Shown here: positions 1 to 8,584 of the stretch, one piece after another | How the letters are laid out: every line of letters begins with the position of its first letter | How positions within the stretch are numbered: the stretch's first letter is position 1 | Assembly (NCBI RefSeq): GCF_001591505.1 | Contig: NZ_BCVA01000043.1 | Coordinates: forward strand, 1-49,910 | Length of the DNA: 49,910 nt | Direction: 5' to 3' | DNA from: Neobacillus niacini NBRC 15566 | GTDB taxonomy: Bacteria; Bacillota; Bacilli; Bacillales; Cytobacillaceae | Program-made: the position numbers and the translations under genes | The notes under the pieces: model-generated | Seen by the model: only the letters and a program-made list of their open reading frames with translations | Told to the model about the DNA's origin: nothing | Database searches by the model: none

Positions 1-48
1 CCGTCATGATGACCGAAATCCAAGAAAAATCAAAAAAGTGGTAACCAT
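1..48. repeat. Isolated copy of the 52-bp repeat (family A)
   Basis: This segment matches the units of the array at 48777-49083: ATGATGACCGAAAT at position 6, an A-rich middle, and GTGGTAACC ending near 46. The distance from ATGATG to GTAACC is 35 bases, the same as in the distal array, so the unit is preserved without indels. The window edge cuts any further copies upstream. It lies downstream of the minus-strand NERD gene and contains no visible gene. Confidence 0.75.
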
Positions 49-84
49 GGATCCTGTAGATCTACTAGAATACACAGAGATACC

Positions 85-1011
85 TCATTCCTTCAATAAG
101 ACCTCAAAATATGAATACTTCCCATGTCCCATTAATTTATAATTCTTAGTTAAGAACTTTCGGATCGTCTTTCTAGACTCCACCACCCCGCACCAGTCAT
201 GAATAATATTAGTAGTGATTTTTAGACTTGGAAAAAGTAGGATTAATTCTTCCACACTCCGTACAACAGCTGATTCAACCTCCTCTTCAAAACCGCAATC
301 TTTACATGTAACTTTCCTCTCGCCACATGCAATTTGAAAGGAATTACAGATAGCACAAGTAAATCCTTTTAGCAGTGAATGGTATTCATAGGGAGGCAAT
401 TTGGGATAGGGAGATTCAATGATGTGATCCGCTATCATTTTGTCAGCTAGTTTTCGCTGCATCCCATTTAGGTTTGGTGGCTTTGAGTTTAGTTTTTCCA
501 TAAAGGAGCTTAGCTGTGGAGGAAAAATAATAGAATCGTTCTGGGGAGCTTGATATAAGAAGAATTTAGGATTGATAAAAACTAGATAGGGAACAATTCG
601 GAAATGGAATCCATTTTTTTTGAGGTATTGTTGGAGTAAAGTTTCGGCTCTCTTTACTTGGTGCAATGGATTTGTGATTAGACTTTTTGAGCCAGAAAAG
701 TGAAACTCACCATCATTGTAAAAATAATTACCTTCAAAATTTTTTATTTCACAAGGGAAAATGGTGTCTTGTATAATCAGGGAGGAATCAATTTGAAATT
801 TTGAATGATTTATTTCGAGCATGATATCGTTTAAAATATATACGTCACTATTAAGGGTTGCAGCCGTTAACCGGTCAAAGGCCAATTCTCCTTCGTATCC
901 TTTCTTCAAATATAAATACTGCTTCAGGTCGTCTTCCGTTAAGCTCATTCGGTTGTTTAAAAATCCTAATAGCTTTAATAAGTCTGATTCAGTTCTAGAT
1001 TTTAAGAACAT
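85..1011 (-). CDS. NERD-domain protein with C-terminal zinc-ribbon-like segment
   Basis: A 308-aa cytoplasmic protein resembling nuclease-related-domain (NERD) proteins common in Bacillus. The N-terminal part has the expected pattern: KGYEGELAFDRL near residue 40 (the NERD glycine-glutamate start), then a D...II...CEIKNFEG segment near 90-100, the region equivalent to the restriction-endonuclease-like core. Near residues 215-240 there are two CxxC pairs (CAIC and CKDC), which suggests a small zinc ribbon. The rest is unassigned. The start at 1011 is preferred over the ATG at 1020 because AGAAAGG sits about nine bases ahead of it but abuts 1020. NERD proteins are predicted nucleic-acid-processing enzymes; the activity of this one is not known. 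Confidence 0.8.
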   Translation of the reverse strand: MFLKSRTESDLLKLLGFLNNRMSLTEDDLKQYLYLKKGYEGELAFDRLTAATLNSDVYILNDIMLEINHSKFQIDSSLIIQDTIFPCEIKNFEGNYFYNDGEFHFSGSKSLITNPLHQVKRAETLLQQYLKKNGFHFRIVPYLVFINPKFFLYQAPQNDSIIFPPQLSSFMEKLNSKPPNLNGMQRKLADKMIADHIIESPYPKLPPYEYHSLLKGFTCAICNSFQIACGERKVTCKDCGFEEEVESAVVRSVEELILLFPSLKITTNIIHDWCGVVESRKTIRKFLTKNYKLMGHGKYSYFEVLLKE

Positions 1012-1319
1012 AATCCACATCCTTTCTACCTAATCATATAGAAAATCTTATAACCTGGTTGTGGCGAAATATCTACAAATATACAAATCATTTTAACGCA
1101 AAAAATGTACAACGATGTAACACCAGCCAAAATTGGTACCGTACATTTAATCAAAAATAAATCAAAATTCGGGCGGGATCCAATCATGGATCCAGTCTTT
1201 TTGTTTTGTCCAATTCTCATTAGAAACATAAACCATCAATAATCTAAAAAGGCGCTGAATATACATAGGTAATGAGTTGGTAAAATTCCTATTTGAACAA
1301 ATAAAAAAGGATTGTAGGG
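1012..1319. other. Divergent intergenic region without a recognisable gene
   Basis: About 300 bases separate the divergent NERD gene and hydroxylase operon. I see no convincing promoter pair, RNA or conserved ORF here. It must hold the promoters of both flanking units, but the hexamers are not clear enough to place. Confidence 0.4.
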
Positions 1320-3644
1320 ATGAATATGGAGGTTATCGGGAAAAGCGTTATTCGTAAAGAGGCACAGGAAAAAGTGACAGGACGTGCACTTTATACACAC
1401 GATTACCACAGCACGAGAAAGCTTTCCGGAAGGGTGGTGCTCAGTCCTTATGCCCATGCAAGAATCACTAGTATTGATACGAGTAATGCAAGAAAAGTCA
1501 CTGGTGTACGTGCTATCTTAACAGGGGAAAATATTGCGCTCACAGGTGAATCCATGCGGGACCGTCCCCCATTAGCGACCGATAAGGTACGGTATCATGG
1601 GGAGGCTGTTGTACTTGTGGTTGCCGATACACCGGCCCAAGGAGATCTTGCTGCCAGCCTGATTAACATTCAGTATGAGTTATTGCCTGTTGTTCATACG
1701 CCGACACAGGCCTTTCAAAACAATGCTCCGTTAGTGCATGAGCGCTTAGGTGAGTATAAAAAGGAAAAAGATGTCTACCCCGTTCCTGGAACGAATATAG
1801 CTCATCATGTAAAAATACGCAAAGGCAACGTGGAAAAAGGATTGGCGGAAAGCTCGGTTACTGTAGAGGCGGAATATTCGTTTTCTCCATCCGATCATGC
1901 AGCAATGGAGACAAGAAGTTCCATCGCAGAGATTAGGCCGGACGGAACAATTAAGATTATGACGTCATCACAGGCACCCTTTATGGTGAAGCAATTAATT
2001 GCTAGTTATTTTAATGAAGATCTTGGAAAGATTGTAGTCGACACACCACTCGTAGGCGGTGCTTACGGGGGAAAGGCTGCTGTCCAGCTGGAGCTACTCG
2101 CTTATTTAGGCTCAAAGGCAGTCGGAGGACTGCCAGTAGAAATTTTCAATGAACGGGAACAAGATATAATTATGTCACCCTGTCATATTGGCCTGGACGC
2201 GAAGGTCAAAATTGGTGCGGATCCAAATGGCATAATTAAAGCAATGAAAATTCAGTTTTTATGGGATGGAGGCGCCTACTCTGATAAATTGATTGACCTG
2301 ACGCGAGCAGGGGCAGTTGACTGTACTGGTCCTTATAAGGTGGAAAATGTATGGTGTGATTCTTATGGCATGTACACCAATCATACATATGCAACCCCTT
2401 TTCGCGGTTTTAGTCATTCCGAACTCTCTTTTGCTATTGAGAGAACAGTAGATTTATTGGCAAAGAAGCTGCAAATAGATCCGTTGGAATTGCGCTACCG
2501 AAATGCAATTAAACCAGGTCATACCACTCCAACAAGAGTCCTGCTTAATCAAAGTAACGTGGGGAATTTACAAGAATGTATTGAGAAATTAAGAAAATTG
2601 ATCCGTTGGGAGGAGGGGCAGGTTAAGGAGATTAATGAGAGACTAGTAAGGGTTAAGGGGATTAGCTGCAGTTGGAAAACATCAACAATTGATCCTAATG
2701 CTCCTTCAGGTGTAATCCTGACATTTAACCGCGATGGAAGCATTAATTTAATGTCTGGTGTTGTCGAAATTGGAACTGGGACGAAAACTGTATTAGCTCA
2801 GATACTTGCTGAAAAAATGAAGATGAATGTAGAAAAAATCCACGTGCGAATGAAAGTGGATACGCAAACTACACCTGAGCATTGGAAGACGGTCGCAAGT
2901 AGAGGAATCTATATGGCAGGAAGGGCATTATTAGAGGCGGCAGACGATGTCATTGCCCAATTAAAGAATATTGCCTCTATTGTCTTGAGGGCACCGACTG
3001 AAGATTTAGAGGTAGCAAACAGCAGGGTTTTTATAAAAGACAATCCTCGGATAGGTGTTGATTTTAAGGAGATTTGCTACGGCTATCAATATCCAAATGG
3101 AAACTCGATTGGCGGCCAAATTATCGGAAGGGGAAATTTTATCCTCCGTCACCTTACCTATCTGGATCCCGAGACAGGAGAAGGAAATCCAGGACCGGAA
3201 TGGACGGTAGCCGCTTATGGTGTTGAAGTGGAATTTGACCGCCGTGATTTAACCTATCGATTAATTAGAGCTGCTTCGGTCATTGATATAGGAATTGTAT
3301 TAAACGAAAAAGCGGCATTAGGGCAGGTGATGGGAGCAATGAGTATGGGGCTATCCTTTGCGGGAAGAGAAACCTTTTACTATGATGAGCTTGGCCAGGT
3401 CCTGAACCCGCAGCTACGTACGTATCGTCCGCTTCGTTACGGTGAAAATCCTGAATATCTTGTTGATTTTGTTTATACCCCTGATTTGCAGGCTGCGTAC
3501 GGGGCCCGCGGGGTTGGTGAGCATGGTCTTCTTGGAATGCCTGGTGCGCTCGGGAACGCCCTTTCTTTGGCGGCAAATGTCTCATTACACCACCTTCCGT
3601 TAACCCCAGAGTTAATTTGGAAGACAAAGGCGGGGAAAGTATAA
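1320..3644 (+). CDS. Molybdenum hydroxylase (xanthine dehydrogenase family), molybdopterin-binding large subunit
   Basis: A 774-aa large subunit of a three-subunit molybdenum hydroxylase of the xanthine dehydrogenase/CO dehydrogenase family, which hydroxylates purines, N-heterocycles or aldehydes using water. The N-terminal IGKSVIRKEAQEKVTGRALYTHD is the typical entry of the a/b hammerhead domain. GGAYGGK near residue 245 and ATPFRGFSHSE near 360 are molybdopterin-binding segments. GARGVGEHG near residue 728 supplies the invariant catalytic glutamate. It is the first gene of an operon and its stop overlaps the next start (TAATG). The substrate cannot be told from sequence: purine (pucD-like), nicotinate-like or other. 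No cofactor-maturation gene (xdhC-like) is adjacent. Confidence 0.9.
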   Translation: MNMEVIGKSVIRKEAQEKVTGRALYTHDYHSTRKLSGRVVLSPYAHARITSIDTSNARKVTGVRAILTGENIALTGESMRDRPPLATDKVRYHGEAVVLVVADTPAQGDLAASLINIQYELLPVVHTPTQAFQNNAPLVHERLGEYKKEKDVYPVPGTNIAHHVKIRKGNVEKGLAESSVTVEAEYSFSPSDHAAMETRSSIAEIRPDGTIKIMTSSQAPFMVKQLIASYFNEDLGKIVVDTPLVGGAYGGKAAVQLELLAYLGSKAVGGLPVEIFNEREQDIIMSPCHIGLDAKVKIGADPNGIIKAMKIQFLWDGGAYSDKLIDLTRAGAVDCTGPYKVENVWCDSYGMYTNHTYATPFRGFSHSELSFAIERTVDLLAKKLQIDPLELRYRNAIKPGHTTPTRVLLNQSNVGNLQECIEKLRKLIRWEEGQVKEINERLVRVKGISCSWKTSTIDPNAPSGVILTFNRDGSINLMSGVVEIGTGTKTVLAQILAEKMKMNVEKIHVRMKVDTQTTPEHWKTVASRGIYMAGRALLEAADDVIAQLKNIASIVLRAPTEDLEVANSRVFIKDNPRIGVDFKEICYGYQYPNGNSIGGQIIGRGNFILRHLTYLDPETGEGNPGPEWTVAAYGVEVEFDRRDLTYRLIRAASVIDIGIVLNEKAALGQVMGAMSMGLSFAGRETFYYDELGQVLNPQLRTYRPLRYGENPEYLVDFVYTPDLQAAYGARGVGEHGLLGMPGALGNALSLAANVSLHHLPLTPELIWKTKAGKV

Positions 3645-4471
3645 TGCTGTCATTTGATTTTGACTATTATCGGCCAAAAACGCTGCAGGAAGCAGTTGGG
3701 CTTTTTCAAAATGCTGACCGAAATGGAAAAAAACCAATGTATATTTCGGGTGCAACCGAATTACTTACTCTCGGAAGGATTAATCTTGCCTTTACAGAAG
3801 CAGCCATTGATCTAAAAGACATTGTAGAAGGAAACGTTATGCAGTTTGAACAGGGTTATCTGGTAATAGGAGCTAATTTAACACTCACGAAAATTGAAGA
3901 AGCGAATTTGTTTCCATTACTGACCAATACATCAAGTAACATAGCAGACCATACCGCTCGCGGAAAAATAACCCTCGGCGGTAATATCTGCGGGCAAATA
4001 TTCTATCGGGAGGCAGTACTGCCATTTTTATTAGCCGACAGTCAAGTAGTAATTGTTGGGCCGGAAGGTGTAACAGTAAAACCACTTAATGAGATTTTCA
4101 ATGAGCAGCTGATATTGAAAAAAGGTGAGTTTCTTATCCAAGTAGCCACAGATGATCGATATATCCATGCCCCTTTTATCAGCATTAAACGCCGGCAGCA
4201 GTGGGAAACAGGGTACCCATTAATAACAGTTGCCGCATTAAAAATAGATGGAGAGGTACGGACGGCGTTCAGCGGCCTTTGCCCGTTTCCGTTTCGATCA
4301 AAGAAGATGGAGGCTGCGTTAAATAACCATGAATTATCCGTAAAGGCGCGGATTCAAAGTGCATTAGCCGAAGTGCCCAGCCCCATTCTTAATGATGTTG
4401 AAGGTTCTTCAGAATACAGGCTGTTTGTTTTGCAAAATTTACTTGAGGATGTTTTAGGGGCGTTCGACTAA
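3644..4471 (+). CDS. Molybdenum hydroxylase, FAD-binding medium subunit
   Basis: A 275-aa FAD-binding subunit (CoxM/XdhB type) that passes electrons from the iron-sulfur subunit to the final acceptor. YYRPKTLQEAVGLF near the N-terminus is the usual first strand-helix, and SGATELL near residue 36 corresponds to the first flavin-binding turn (normally GGTxL). TLGGNICGQ near 110 matches the second flavin loop (TIGGN). The ATG at 3644 is chosen because AAAGGCGGGGAAAG precedes it and it overlaps the upstream stop; an upstream in-frame TTG at 3617 has no such site. The protein is slightly shorter than many homologues but looks complete. Confidence 0.9.
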   Translation: MLSFDFDYYRPKTLQEAVGLFQNADRNGKKPMYISGATELLTLGRINLAFTEAAIDLKDIVEGNVMQFEQGYLVIGANLTLTKIEEANLFPLLTNTSSNIADHTARGKITLGGNICGQIFYREAVLPFLLADSQVVIVGPEGVTVKPLNEIFNEQLILKKGEFLIQVATDDRYIHAPFISIKRRQQWETGYPLITVAALKIDGEVRTAFSGLCPFPFRSKKMEAALNNHELSVKARIQSALAEVPSPILNDVEGSSEYRLFVLQNLLEDVLGAFD

Positions 4472-4489
4472 GGGAAGGAAGTGATTTTT

Positions 4490-4960
4490 GTGAAACTACA
4501 CACGATTAATTTAAACATTAATGATCAAGTGCGCACGGTGACTGTAAGAACTGGAGACACACTCTTATATACGATTAGGGAGAAGCTTGGATTAACAGGG
4601 GCAAAACCGGGGTGTTTGAATGGGGATTGCGGAGCTTGCACAATTAATGTCGATGGCTGGCCAATGAAGTCTTGTTTAATGATGGCGGTAGAAGGGCAGG
4701 GAAAGCAAATTAAAACGATTGAAGGATTAGGTAATACCCTGATCCAACAGGCGTTTGTTGAACATTTTGCTTTTCAATGCGGATATTGCACACCTGGGTT
4801 TATCATGAATTGTCATTCCCTTATTCTCAAGAAACCAGACGCGGATGATTCGACGATTAAAGAGTGGCTTGAATCGAATATTTGCCGCTGCACAAGCTAT
4901 ATCGAAATTGAAACGGCCGTCAAGTCTGCCTTGGAAAAAAATAAACACCATTCCAATTAA
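4490..4960 (+). CDS. Molybdenum hydroxylase, [2Fe-2S] small subunit
   Basis: A 156-aa two-cluster ferredoxin-like subunit that carries electrons from molybdenum to FAD. The plant-type cluster is bound by CLNGDCGAC followed by a fourth cysteine in SCLMM. The C-terminal four-helix cluster is bound by CGYCTPG and NICRC. All eight ligands are present, so the subunit should be functional. GTG at 4490 is preferred because GGAAGG lies at normal distance; an in-frame GTG at 4481 overlaps that site. It completes a large-FAD-FeS operon with a terminator directly behind. Confidence 0.92.
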   Translation: MKLHTINLNINDQVRTVTVRTGDTLLYTIREKLGLTGAKPGCLNGDCGACTINVDGWPMKSCLMMAVEGQGKQIKTIEGLGNTLIQQAFVEHFAFQCGYCTPGFIMNCHSLILKKPDADDSTIKEWLESNICRCTSYIEIETAVKSALEKNKHHSN

Positions 4961-4969
4961 CCACGAAAA

Positions 4970-4994
4970 AGAGGTTGTTCGCAACCTCTCTTTA
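4970..4994 (+). terminator. Intrinsic terminator of the hydroxylase operon
   Basis: AGAGGTTG at 4970 pairs perfectly with CAACCTCT at 4982 around a TTCG-type loop, followed by CTTT. The T-run is short, so efficiency may be moderate. Confidence 0.75.
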
Positions 4995-4999
4995 TGTTT

Positions 5000-5215
5000 A
5001 GGCTCTGCTTCACTTTTGATAAGGGGAGAATTTCCGGCTAAGTATATAGAGGAAGCTTAAGAAGCAGATTTAAGCGGAGATATTCCGATTAACTGCTCTA
5101 CATAAGACAGAATTCACCGATTTGGCTCATATAAACGGAAAAACTTCCTTTATTTTTAAGGAAATATTGATATTTCCCAGTTCAAACGGAATTTTGCCGG
5201 TTATTTTTCAAACCC
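5000..5215. repeat. Degenerate extragenic repeat with recurrent TTCCG/CGGAA motifs
   Basis: The intergenic stretch contains GGAGAATTTCCGGCTAA, GCGGAGATATTCCGATTAA, ATAAACGGAAAAACTTCC and AAACGGAATTTTGCCGGTTA in succession. These GGA/TTCCG blocks alternate with A/T-rich linkers, as in the non-coding repeats scattered through Bacillus-type genomes. No ORF with a ribosome site is present. Family naming would need a genome-wide comparison; the assignment as a repeat is from internal pattern and general familiarity. Confidence 0.5.
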
Positions 5216-5250
5216 AGTTAAATCCATAGACCTTTTTTAAAAATGAACAC

Positions 5251-5379
5251 CTAAATAGAAGTTCCTCCGTCGATCCGTTCTACACGCGTAAAGAAAAAGA
5301 TGAAGGCAGCAATTGAAATAGCAATGAGAAACACACTATTATCGGATAATTTAATGGTGGGTAATTGATTTAGAGCCAT
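5251..5379 (-). CDS. Small 42-aa single-span membrane protein (hypothetical)
   Basis: A short ORF reading MALNQLPTIKLSDN, then a hydrophobic stretch VFLIAISIAAFIFFF (about residues 15-29), then a charged tail RVERIDGG and stop. It follows the 149-aa gene on the same strand. AAAGGA lies nine bases before ATG 5379; an in-frame ATG at 5388 would overlap the upstream stop (ATGA) but abuts the ribosome site. The one-TM layout with a charged C-terminus, the ribosome site and the translational coupling support a real gene. No family is recognised. It may work with its upstream neighbour. Confidence 0.6.
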   Translation of the reverse strand: MALNQLPTIKLSDNSVFLIAISIAAFIFFFTRVERIDGGTSI

Positions 5380-5384
5380 TATGA

Positions 5385-5834
5385 TCATTCCTTTTCAATA
5401 TTTTTAAATATACTGGAGTCAATATTAAAATGACTTGATACAATCTGCTGAAAAAAGTGATAATCTTGTCTTAATACAGGAAGTGCAGGTTCATATAAAG
5501 GGACACCAAAGATTGGGCCGCTTACATTCACTGAAAATCTTCTGGGTCCGAGTACAACACCAGTCAACCTAATTTGATCCACAATTAATAAGATTGCAAG
5601 TACAAGATCAATGATATCAATAACTGCATTTGATATTTTATCTTCGTATTTACCTACTGTTCGTTCTCCGCCCAGTATAGGCCCACTTAATGAAACACGA
5701 AATCCTCCTGATGTTATAAACACTCCAATTACTGTAATTTGTCCGGTTAACAATAAGAAGGCAGTAACTAGATTTAAATCACGTTGAAGGGAAGCAATGC
5801 ACTGTAGGTTTTCATCAATATATGTGTATGTCAA
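5385..5834 (-). CDS. Hypothetical protein with an internal duplication
   Basis: A 149-aa protein I do not recognise. Residues 31-55 and 86-110 align without gaps, with 11 of 25 identical, including QI, GV, F-V and SGPI-G. The duplicated hydrophobic segments (residues 20-41 and 70-95) contain aspartate and charged residues between beta-like strands, so it could be a repeat-based surface or coat protein rather than a clear transporter. The TTG start is supported by GAGGTGAG six bases upstream. It is followed by the 42-aa membrane gene with overlap and is divergent from the ABC exporter. A link to sporulation or the envelope is conceivable but unproven. Confidence 0.65.
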   Translation of the reverse strand: MTYTYIDENLQCIASLQRDLNLVTAFLLLTGQITVIGVFITSGGFRVSLSGPILGGERTVGKYEDKISNAVIDIIDLVLAILLIVDQIRLTGVVLGPRRFSVNVSGPIFGVPLYEPALPVLRQDYHFFQQIVSSHFNIDSSIFKNIEKE

Positions 5835-5915
5835 AGGAAGCTCACCTCTTCACCATGATATTCAGTAGGGCATAAAATGCCCATATTGATTATGAAAAAA
5901 CAATTTAGAAAATTC

Positions 5916-5945
5916 TTGACACTTATCAACTTCGAATGATACTAT
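5916..5945 (+). promoter_or_regulatory. Sigma-A promoter of the ABC exporter operon
   Basis: TTGACA at 5916 and TACTAT at 5940 are separated by 18 bases, about 30 bases before the TTG start of the ATPase gene. Confidence 0.65.
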
Positions 5946-5976
5946 TTTCTTCCGTGACAAAAAGGAGGGAAAGTAT

Positions 5977-6954
5977 TTGATTAAATTAGAGGGCATTACT
6001 AAATCCTTCAAAGTGGCAAAGCGTTCCACTGGATTAAGGCAGGCTACCAAGGCGCTCTTTTACAGGGAGCATACGATTGTAGAAGCTTTAAAAGATATCA
6101 CTTTCAGTATTGAGCCCGGAGAAATTGTCGGTTATATTGGTCCGAATGGTGCTGGTAAATCGACAACGATTAAAATCATGAGCGGCATATTAGTGCCTGA
6201 CGGAGGAAACTGCAGTATCATGGGCTACACACCTTGGAAAAACCGCGTGGATTATGTGAAAAATATAGGCGTCGTCTTTGGTCAGCGCTCGCAGCTTTGG
6301 TGGGATGTTCCGGTGATTGATTCATTTGAGCTATTGAAGGATATTTACAACGTACCGGAACAGGAATATAAAACTACGTTAAATCTGCTAATAGAAACAT
6401 TAGAATTAAAGGAAATAATGAACTCTCCGGTCAGGCAACTAAGTTTGGGTCAACGAATGCGCTGTGAAATTGCTGCTTCACTTATACATAATCCTCAGAT
6501 TCTATTTTTAGATGAACCGACGATTGGACTCGATGCAGTTTCAAAAATAGCCGTACGCCAGTTTATCAAGACCATCAATCAAGAAAAAGGCGTAACGGTG
6601 CTCCTGACTACCCATGATATGAATGATATTGAAGCCTTGGCCAACCGAGTGATTCTAATTGGTAAAGGCAGTTTGCTCTATGATGGGAAAATTGAGGAAT
6701 TGAAGAAACGCTTCGGATCCCATAAAACGATAACCGTGGACTACCGTAAAAATATAAATTCTATTGATATACCAGGGACCTCGATCATCCACTGGTCTCC
6801 TGAACATGCTGTCCTCAGCATCGATACAGAAAAAATCCTTACATCGGAAGTTATTACCGAGTTATCCCAAAAGGTGGACCTTTTAGATGTGACAATCGAA
6901 TCACAGCCAATAGAAGACGTGATCATCCAGCTTTATAAGGAGTTCCAAATATGA
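5977..6954 (+). CDS. ABC-2 type exporter, ATP-binding protein
   Basis: A 325-aa ATPase of the NatA/DrrA-like ABC-2 class. Walker A GPNGAGKST lies near residue 53, the Q-loop in VFGQRSQLWW near 105, the signature LSLGQRMR near 150, Walker B ILFLDEPT near 170 and the switch histidine in LLTTHDMND near 208. Residues 240-325 form the C-terminal extension common in this class. The TTG start follows AAAAGGAGGG at good spacing. It overlaps the first permease gene by four bases, so the three genes are one operon. The class exports drugs, lipids or polysaccharides; the substrate here is unknown. Confidence 0.9.
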   Translation: MIKLEGITKSFKVAKRSTGLRQATKALFYREHTIVEALKDITFSIEPGEIVGYIGPNGAGKSTTIKIMSGILVPDGGNCSIMGYTPWKNRVDYVKNIGVVFGQRSQLWWDVPVIDSFELLKDIYNVPEQEYKTTLNLLIETLELKEIMNSPVRQLSLGQRMRCEIAASLIHNPQILFLDEPTIGLDAVSKIAVRQFIKTINQEKGVTVLLTTHDMNDIEALANRVILIGKGSLLYDGKIEELKKRFGSHKTITVDYRKNINSIDIPGTSIIHWSPEHAVLSIDTEKILTSEVITELSQKVDLLDVTIESQPIEDVIIQLYKEFQI

Positions 6955-7754
6955 AGGTATATGCTTCGATACTAAAACTAAGGGTGTTAATTGGTATGCA
7001 GTATCGGTCTGCTGCACTAGCTGGAGTAGCAACCCAATTTTTCTGGGGATTTATCTCGATTATGGTCTTTCAAGCCTTTTACGAACATTCATCCATAACG
7101 CCGCCAATTTCCTTACAAGAATTAATTACATATATTTGGCTGCAGCAGGCTTTTCTTGCATTTATTATGCTTTGGTTTCGGGACAATGAATTATTTGATC
7201 TCATAACTAGCGGCAATATTGCCTATGAACTTTGCCGGCCAACAGATTTATATGGCTTCTGGTATGCCAAACTTTTAGCACAGCGGTTATCCAGTGCACT
7301 ATTACGCTTTTATCCTATTTTACTAGTGGCTTTCTTCTTGCCAAAACCCTACAACATGACTCTTCCTCCAGATGTAACAACCTTTATTTTATTTGTTATA
7401 ACCCTTTTATTAGGCTTACTTCTGTTAGTAGCCATATCAATGTTCTTATATATTTCTGTATTTGTGACTTTATCTCCAATGGGTTCACTTTTGATATTTG
7501 GAGTTTTAGGAGAATTCTTTGCAGGTTTGATTATTCCGATTCCGTTAATGCCGCTGTGGCTGCAAAAAATTGCTTATGTCCTGCCATTTCGTTGGACAGC
7601 TGATTTTCCATTCCGAGTATATTCAGGACATATTGCACAAAGTGATGCCTTAATAGGTGTGTTTATTCAACTTGGCTATCTTCTAGGACTGCTATGGTTA
7701 GGGAAATTAGCATTTAACAGCGTATTAAAGAGAGTAGTCGTACAGGGGGGATAA
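6951..7754 (+). CDS. ABC-2 type exporter, permease 1
   Basis: A 267-aa integral membrane protein with about six hydrophobic spans and the cytoplasmic GNIAYELCRPTDLYGFWYAK segment after the second span, typical of the ABC2_membrane_6 group (DUF990-like permeases). Its ATG overlaps the ATPase stop (ATGA). It most likely forms a heterodimer with the following permease. No extracellular domain is evident. Confidence 0.85.
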   Translation: MKVYASILKLRVLIGMQYRSAALAGVATQFFWGFISIMVFQAFYEHSSITPPISLQELITYIWLQQAFLAFIMLWFRDNELFDLITSGNIAYELCRPTDLYGFWYAKLLAQRLSSALLRFYPILLVAFFLPKPYNMTLPPDVTTFILFVITLLLGLLLLVAISMFLYISVFVTLSPMGSLLIFGVLGEFFAGLIIPIPLMPLWLQKIAYVLPFRWTADFPFRVYSGHIAQSDALIGVFIQLGYLLGLLWLGKLAFNSVLKRVVVQGG

Positions 7755-7760
7755 TGGGAG

Positions 7761-8543
7761 ATGAGTCTTTATTTTAAGTATCTGCTCATTTTATTTAAAT
7801 CACAAATGCAATACCGAACGTCATTTTGGCTTTTATCTATTGGACAGTTTTTTATTCCTTTCTCGGTTTTTGCGGGGCTTTACTTTTTGTTTGAAAGGTT
7901 TGGACATATAAAAGGCTGGGATTTTTTTGAAGTGGCACTTTGTTTTGCTGTGATTCACATGGCTTTTTCGTTAAGCGAGTGTTTTGCACGCGGCTTTGAC
8001 ACTTTTTCTAGTCTAATCATTAAGGGAGATTTTGACAGGGTCCTTGTAAGACCGCGGAGTACATTTCTTCAGGTGCTCGGTTCAAAATTTGAATTCACAC
8101 GGATAGGCAGGCTCCTTCAAAGTGGTATCGTTTTAATTTGGGCGTTGAATAATCTTCCCATTGAATGGAGCTTCGTTAAGGTAGTCACTCTGTTTTTTAT
8201 GATTACGAGCGGGGTATTCATTTTCACAGGCATTTATATGCTTGCTGCGACGATGTGTTTTTGGACAGTGCAAGGTCTAGAGGTGGCCAATATCTTTACA
8301 GATGGAGGCAGAGAGATGGCGCAATACCCATTAAATATTTATCAAAAGTGGGTAGCTCAATTCTTTACCTATGTCATCCCATTTGGAACGGTAAATTATC
8401 TTCCACTCTTATTTATTCTTGGAAAAACAAAGGGGAATGAGCTTCTATATATGCTGACTCCTCTTGCTGGAAGCCTCTTTATTCTTCCGTGTATTTTCGT
8501 CTGGCAATTTGGAGTAAGGCACTATCGATCCACCGGATCTTAA
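7761..8543 (+). CDS. ABC-2 type exporter, permease 2
   Basis: A 260-aa integral membrane protein with about six spans, related in plan to permease 1: the GDFDRVLVRPRSTFLQVLG segment near residue 90 is the counterpart of GNIAYELCRPTDLYG. The spacing from the previous gene is six bases, with GGGAG ahead of the ATG. It is the last gene of the exporter operon and is followed by a strong hairpin. Confidence 0.85.
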   Translation: MSLYFKYLLILFKSQMQYRTSFWLLSIGQFFIPFSVFAGLYFLFERFGHIKGWDFFEVALCFAVIHMAFSLSECFARGFDTFSSLIIKGDFDRVLVRPRSTFLQVLGSKFEFTRIGRLLQSGIVLIWALNNLPIEWSFVKVVTLFFMITSGVFIFTGIYMLAATMCFWTVQGLEVANIFTDGGREMAQYPLNIYQKWVAQFFTYVIPFGTVNYLPLLFILGKTKGNELLYMLTPLAGSLFILPCIFVWQFGVRHYRSTGS

Positions 8544-8549
8544 GTGTTA

Positions 8550-8584
8550 GGTAAGCAGTGGGGGGCCACTGCTTACCTTTTTTT
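8550..8584 (+). terminator. Terminator after the ABC exporter
   Basis: GGTAAGCAGTGG at 8550 pairs perfectly with CCACTGCTTACC at 8566 around a GGGG loop, followed by seven T. The minus-strand SASP gene ends inside its right arm. Confidence 0.9.

Noticed and set aside
3280..3627. Minus-strand 115-aa reading frame within the hydroxylase large-subunit gene
   Set aside because: It overlaps a well-supported gene whose catalytic motif lies in the same stretch.
5862..6050. Minus-strand 62-aa reading frame at the exporter promoter
   Set aside because: It overlaps both the sigma-A promoter and the start of the ATPase gene and has no ribosome site.
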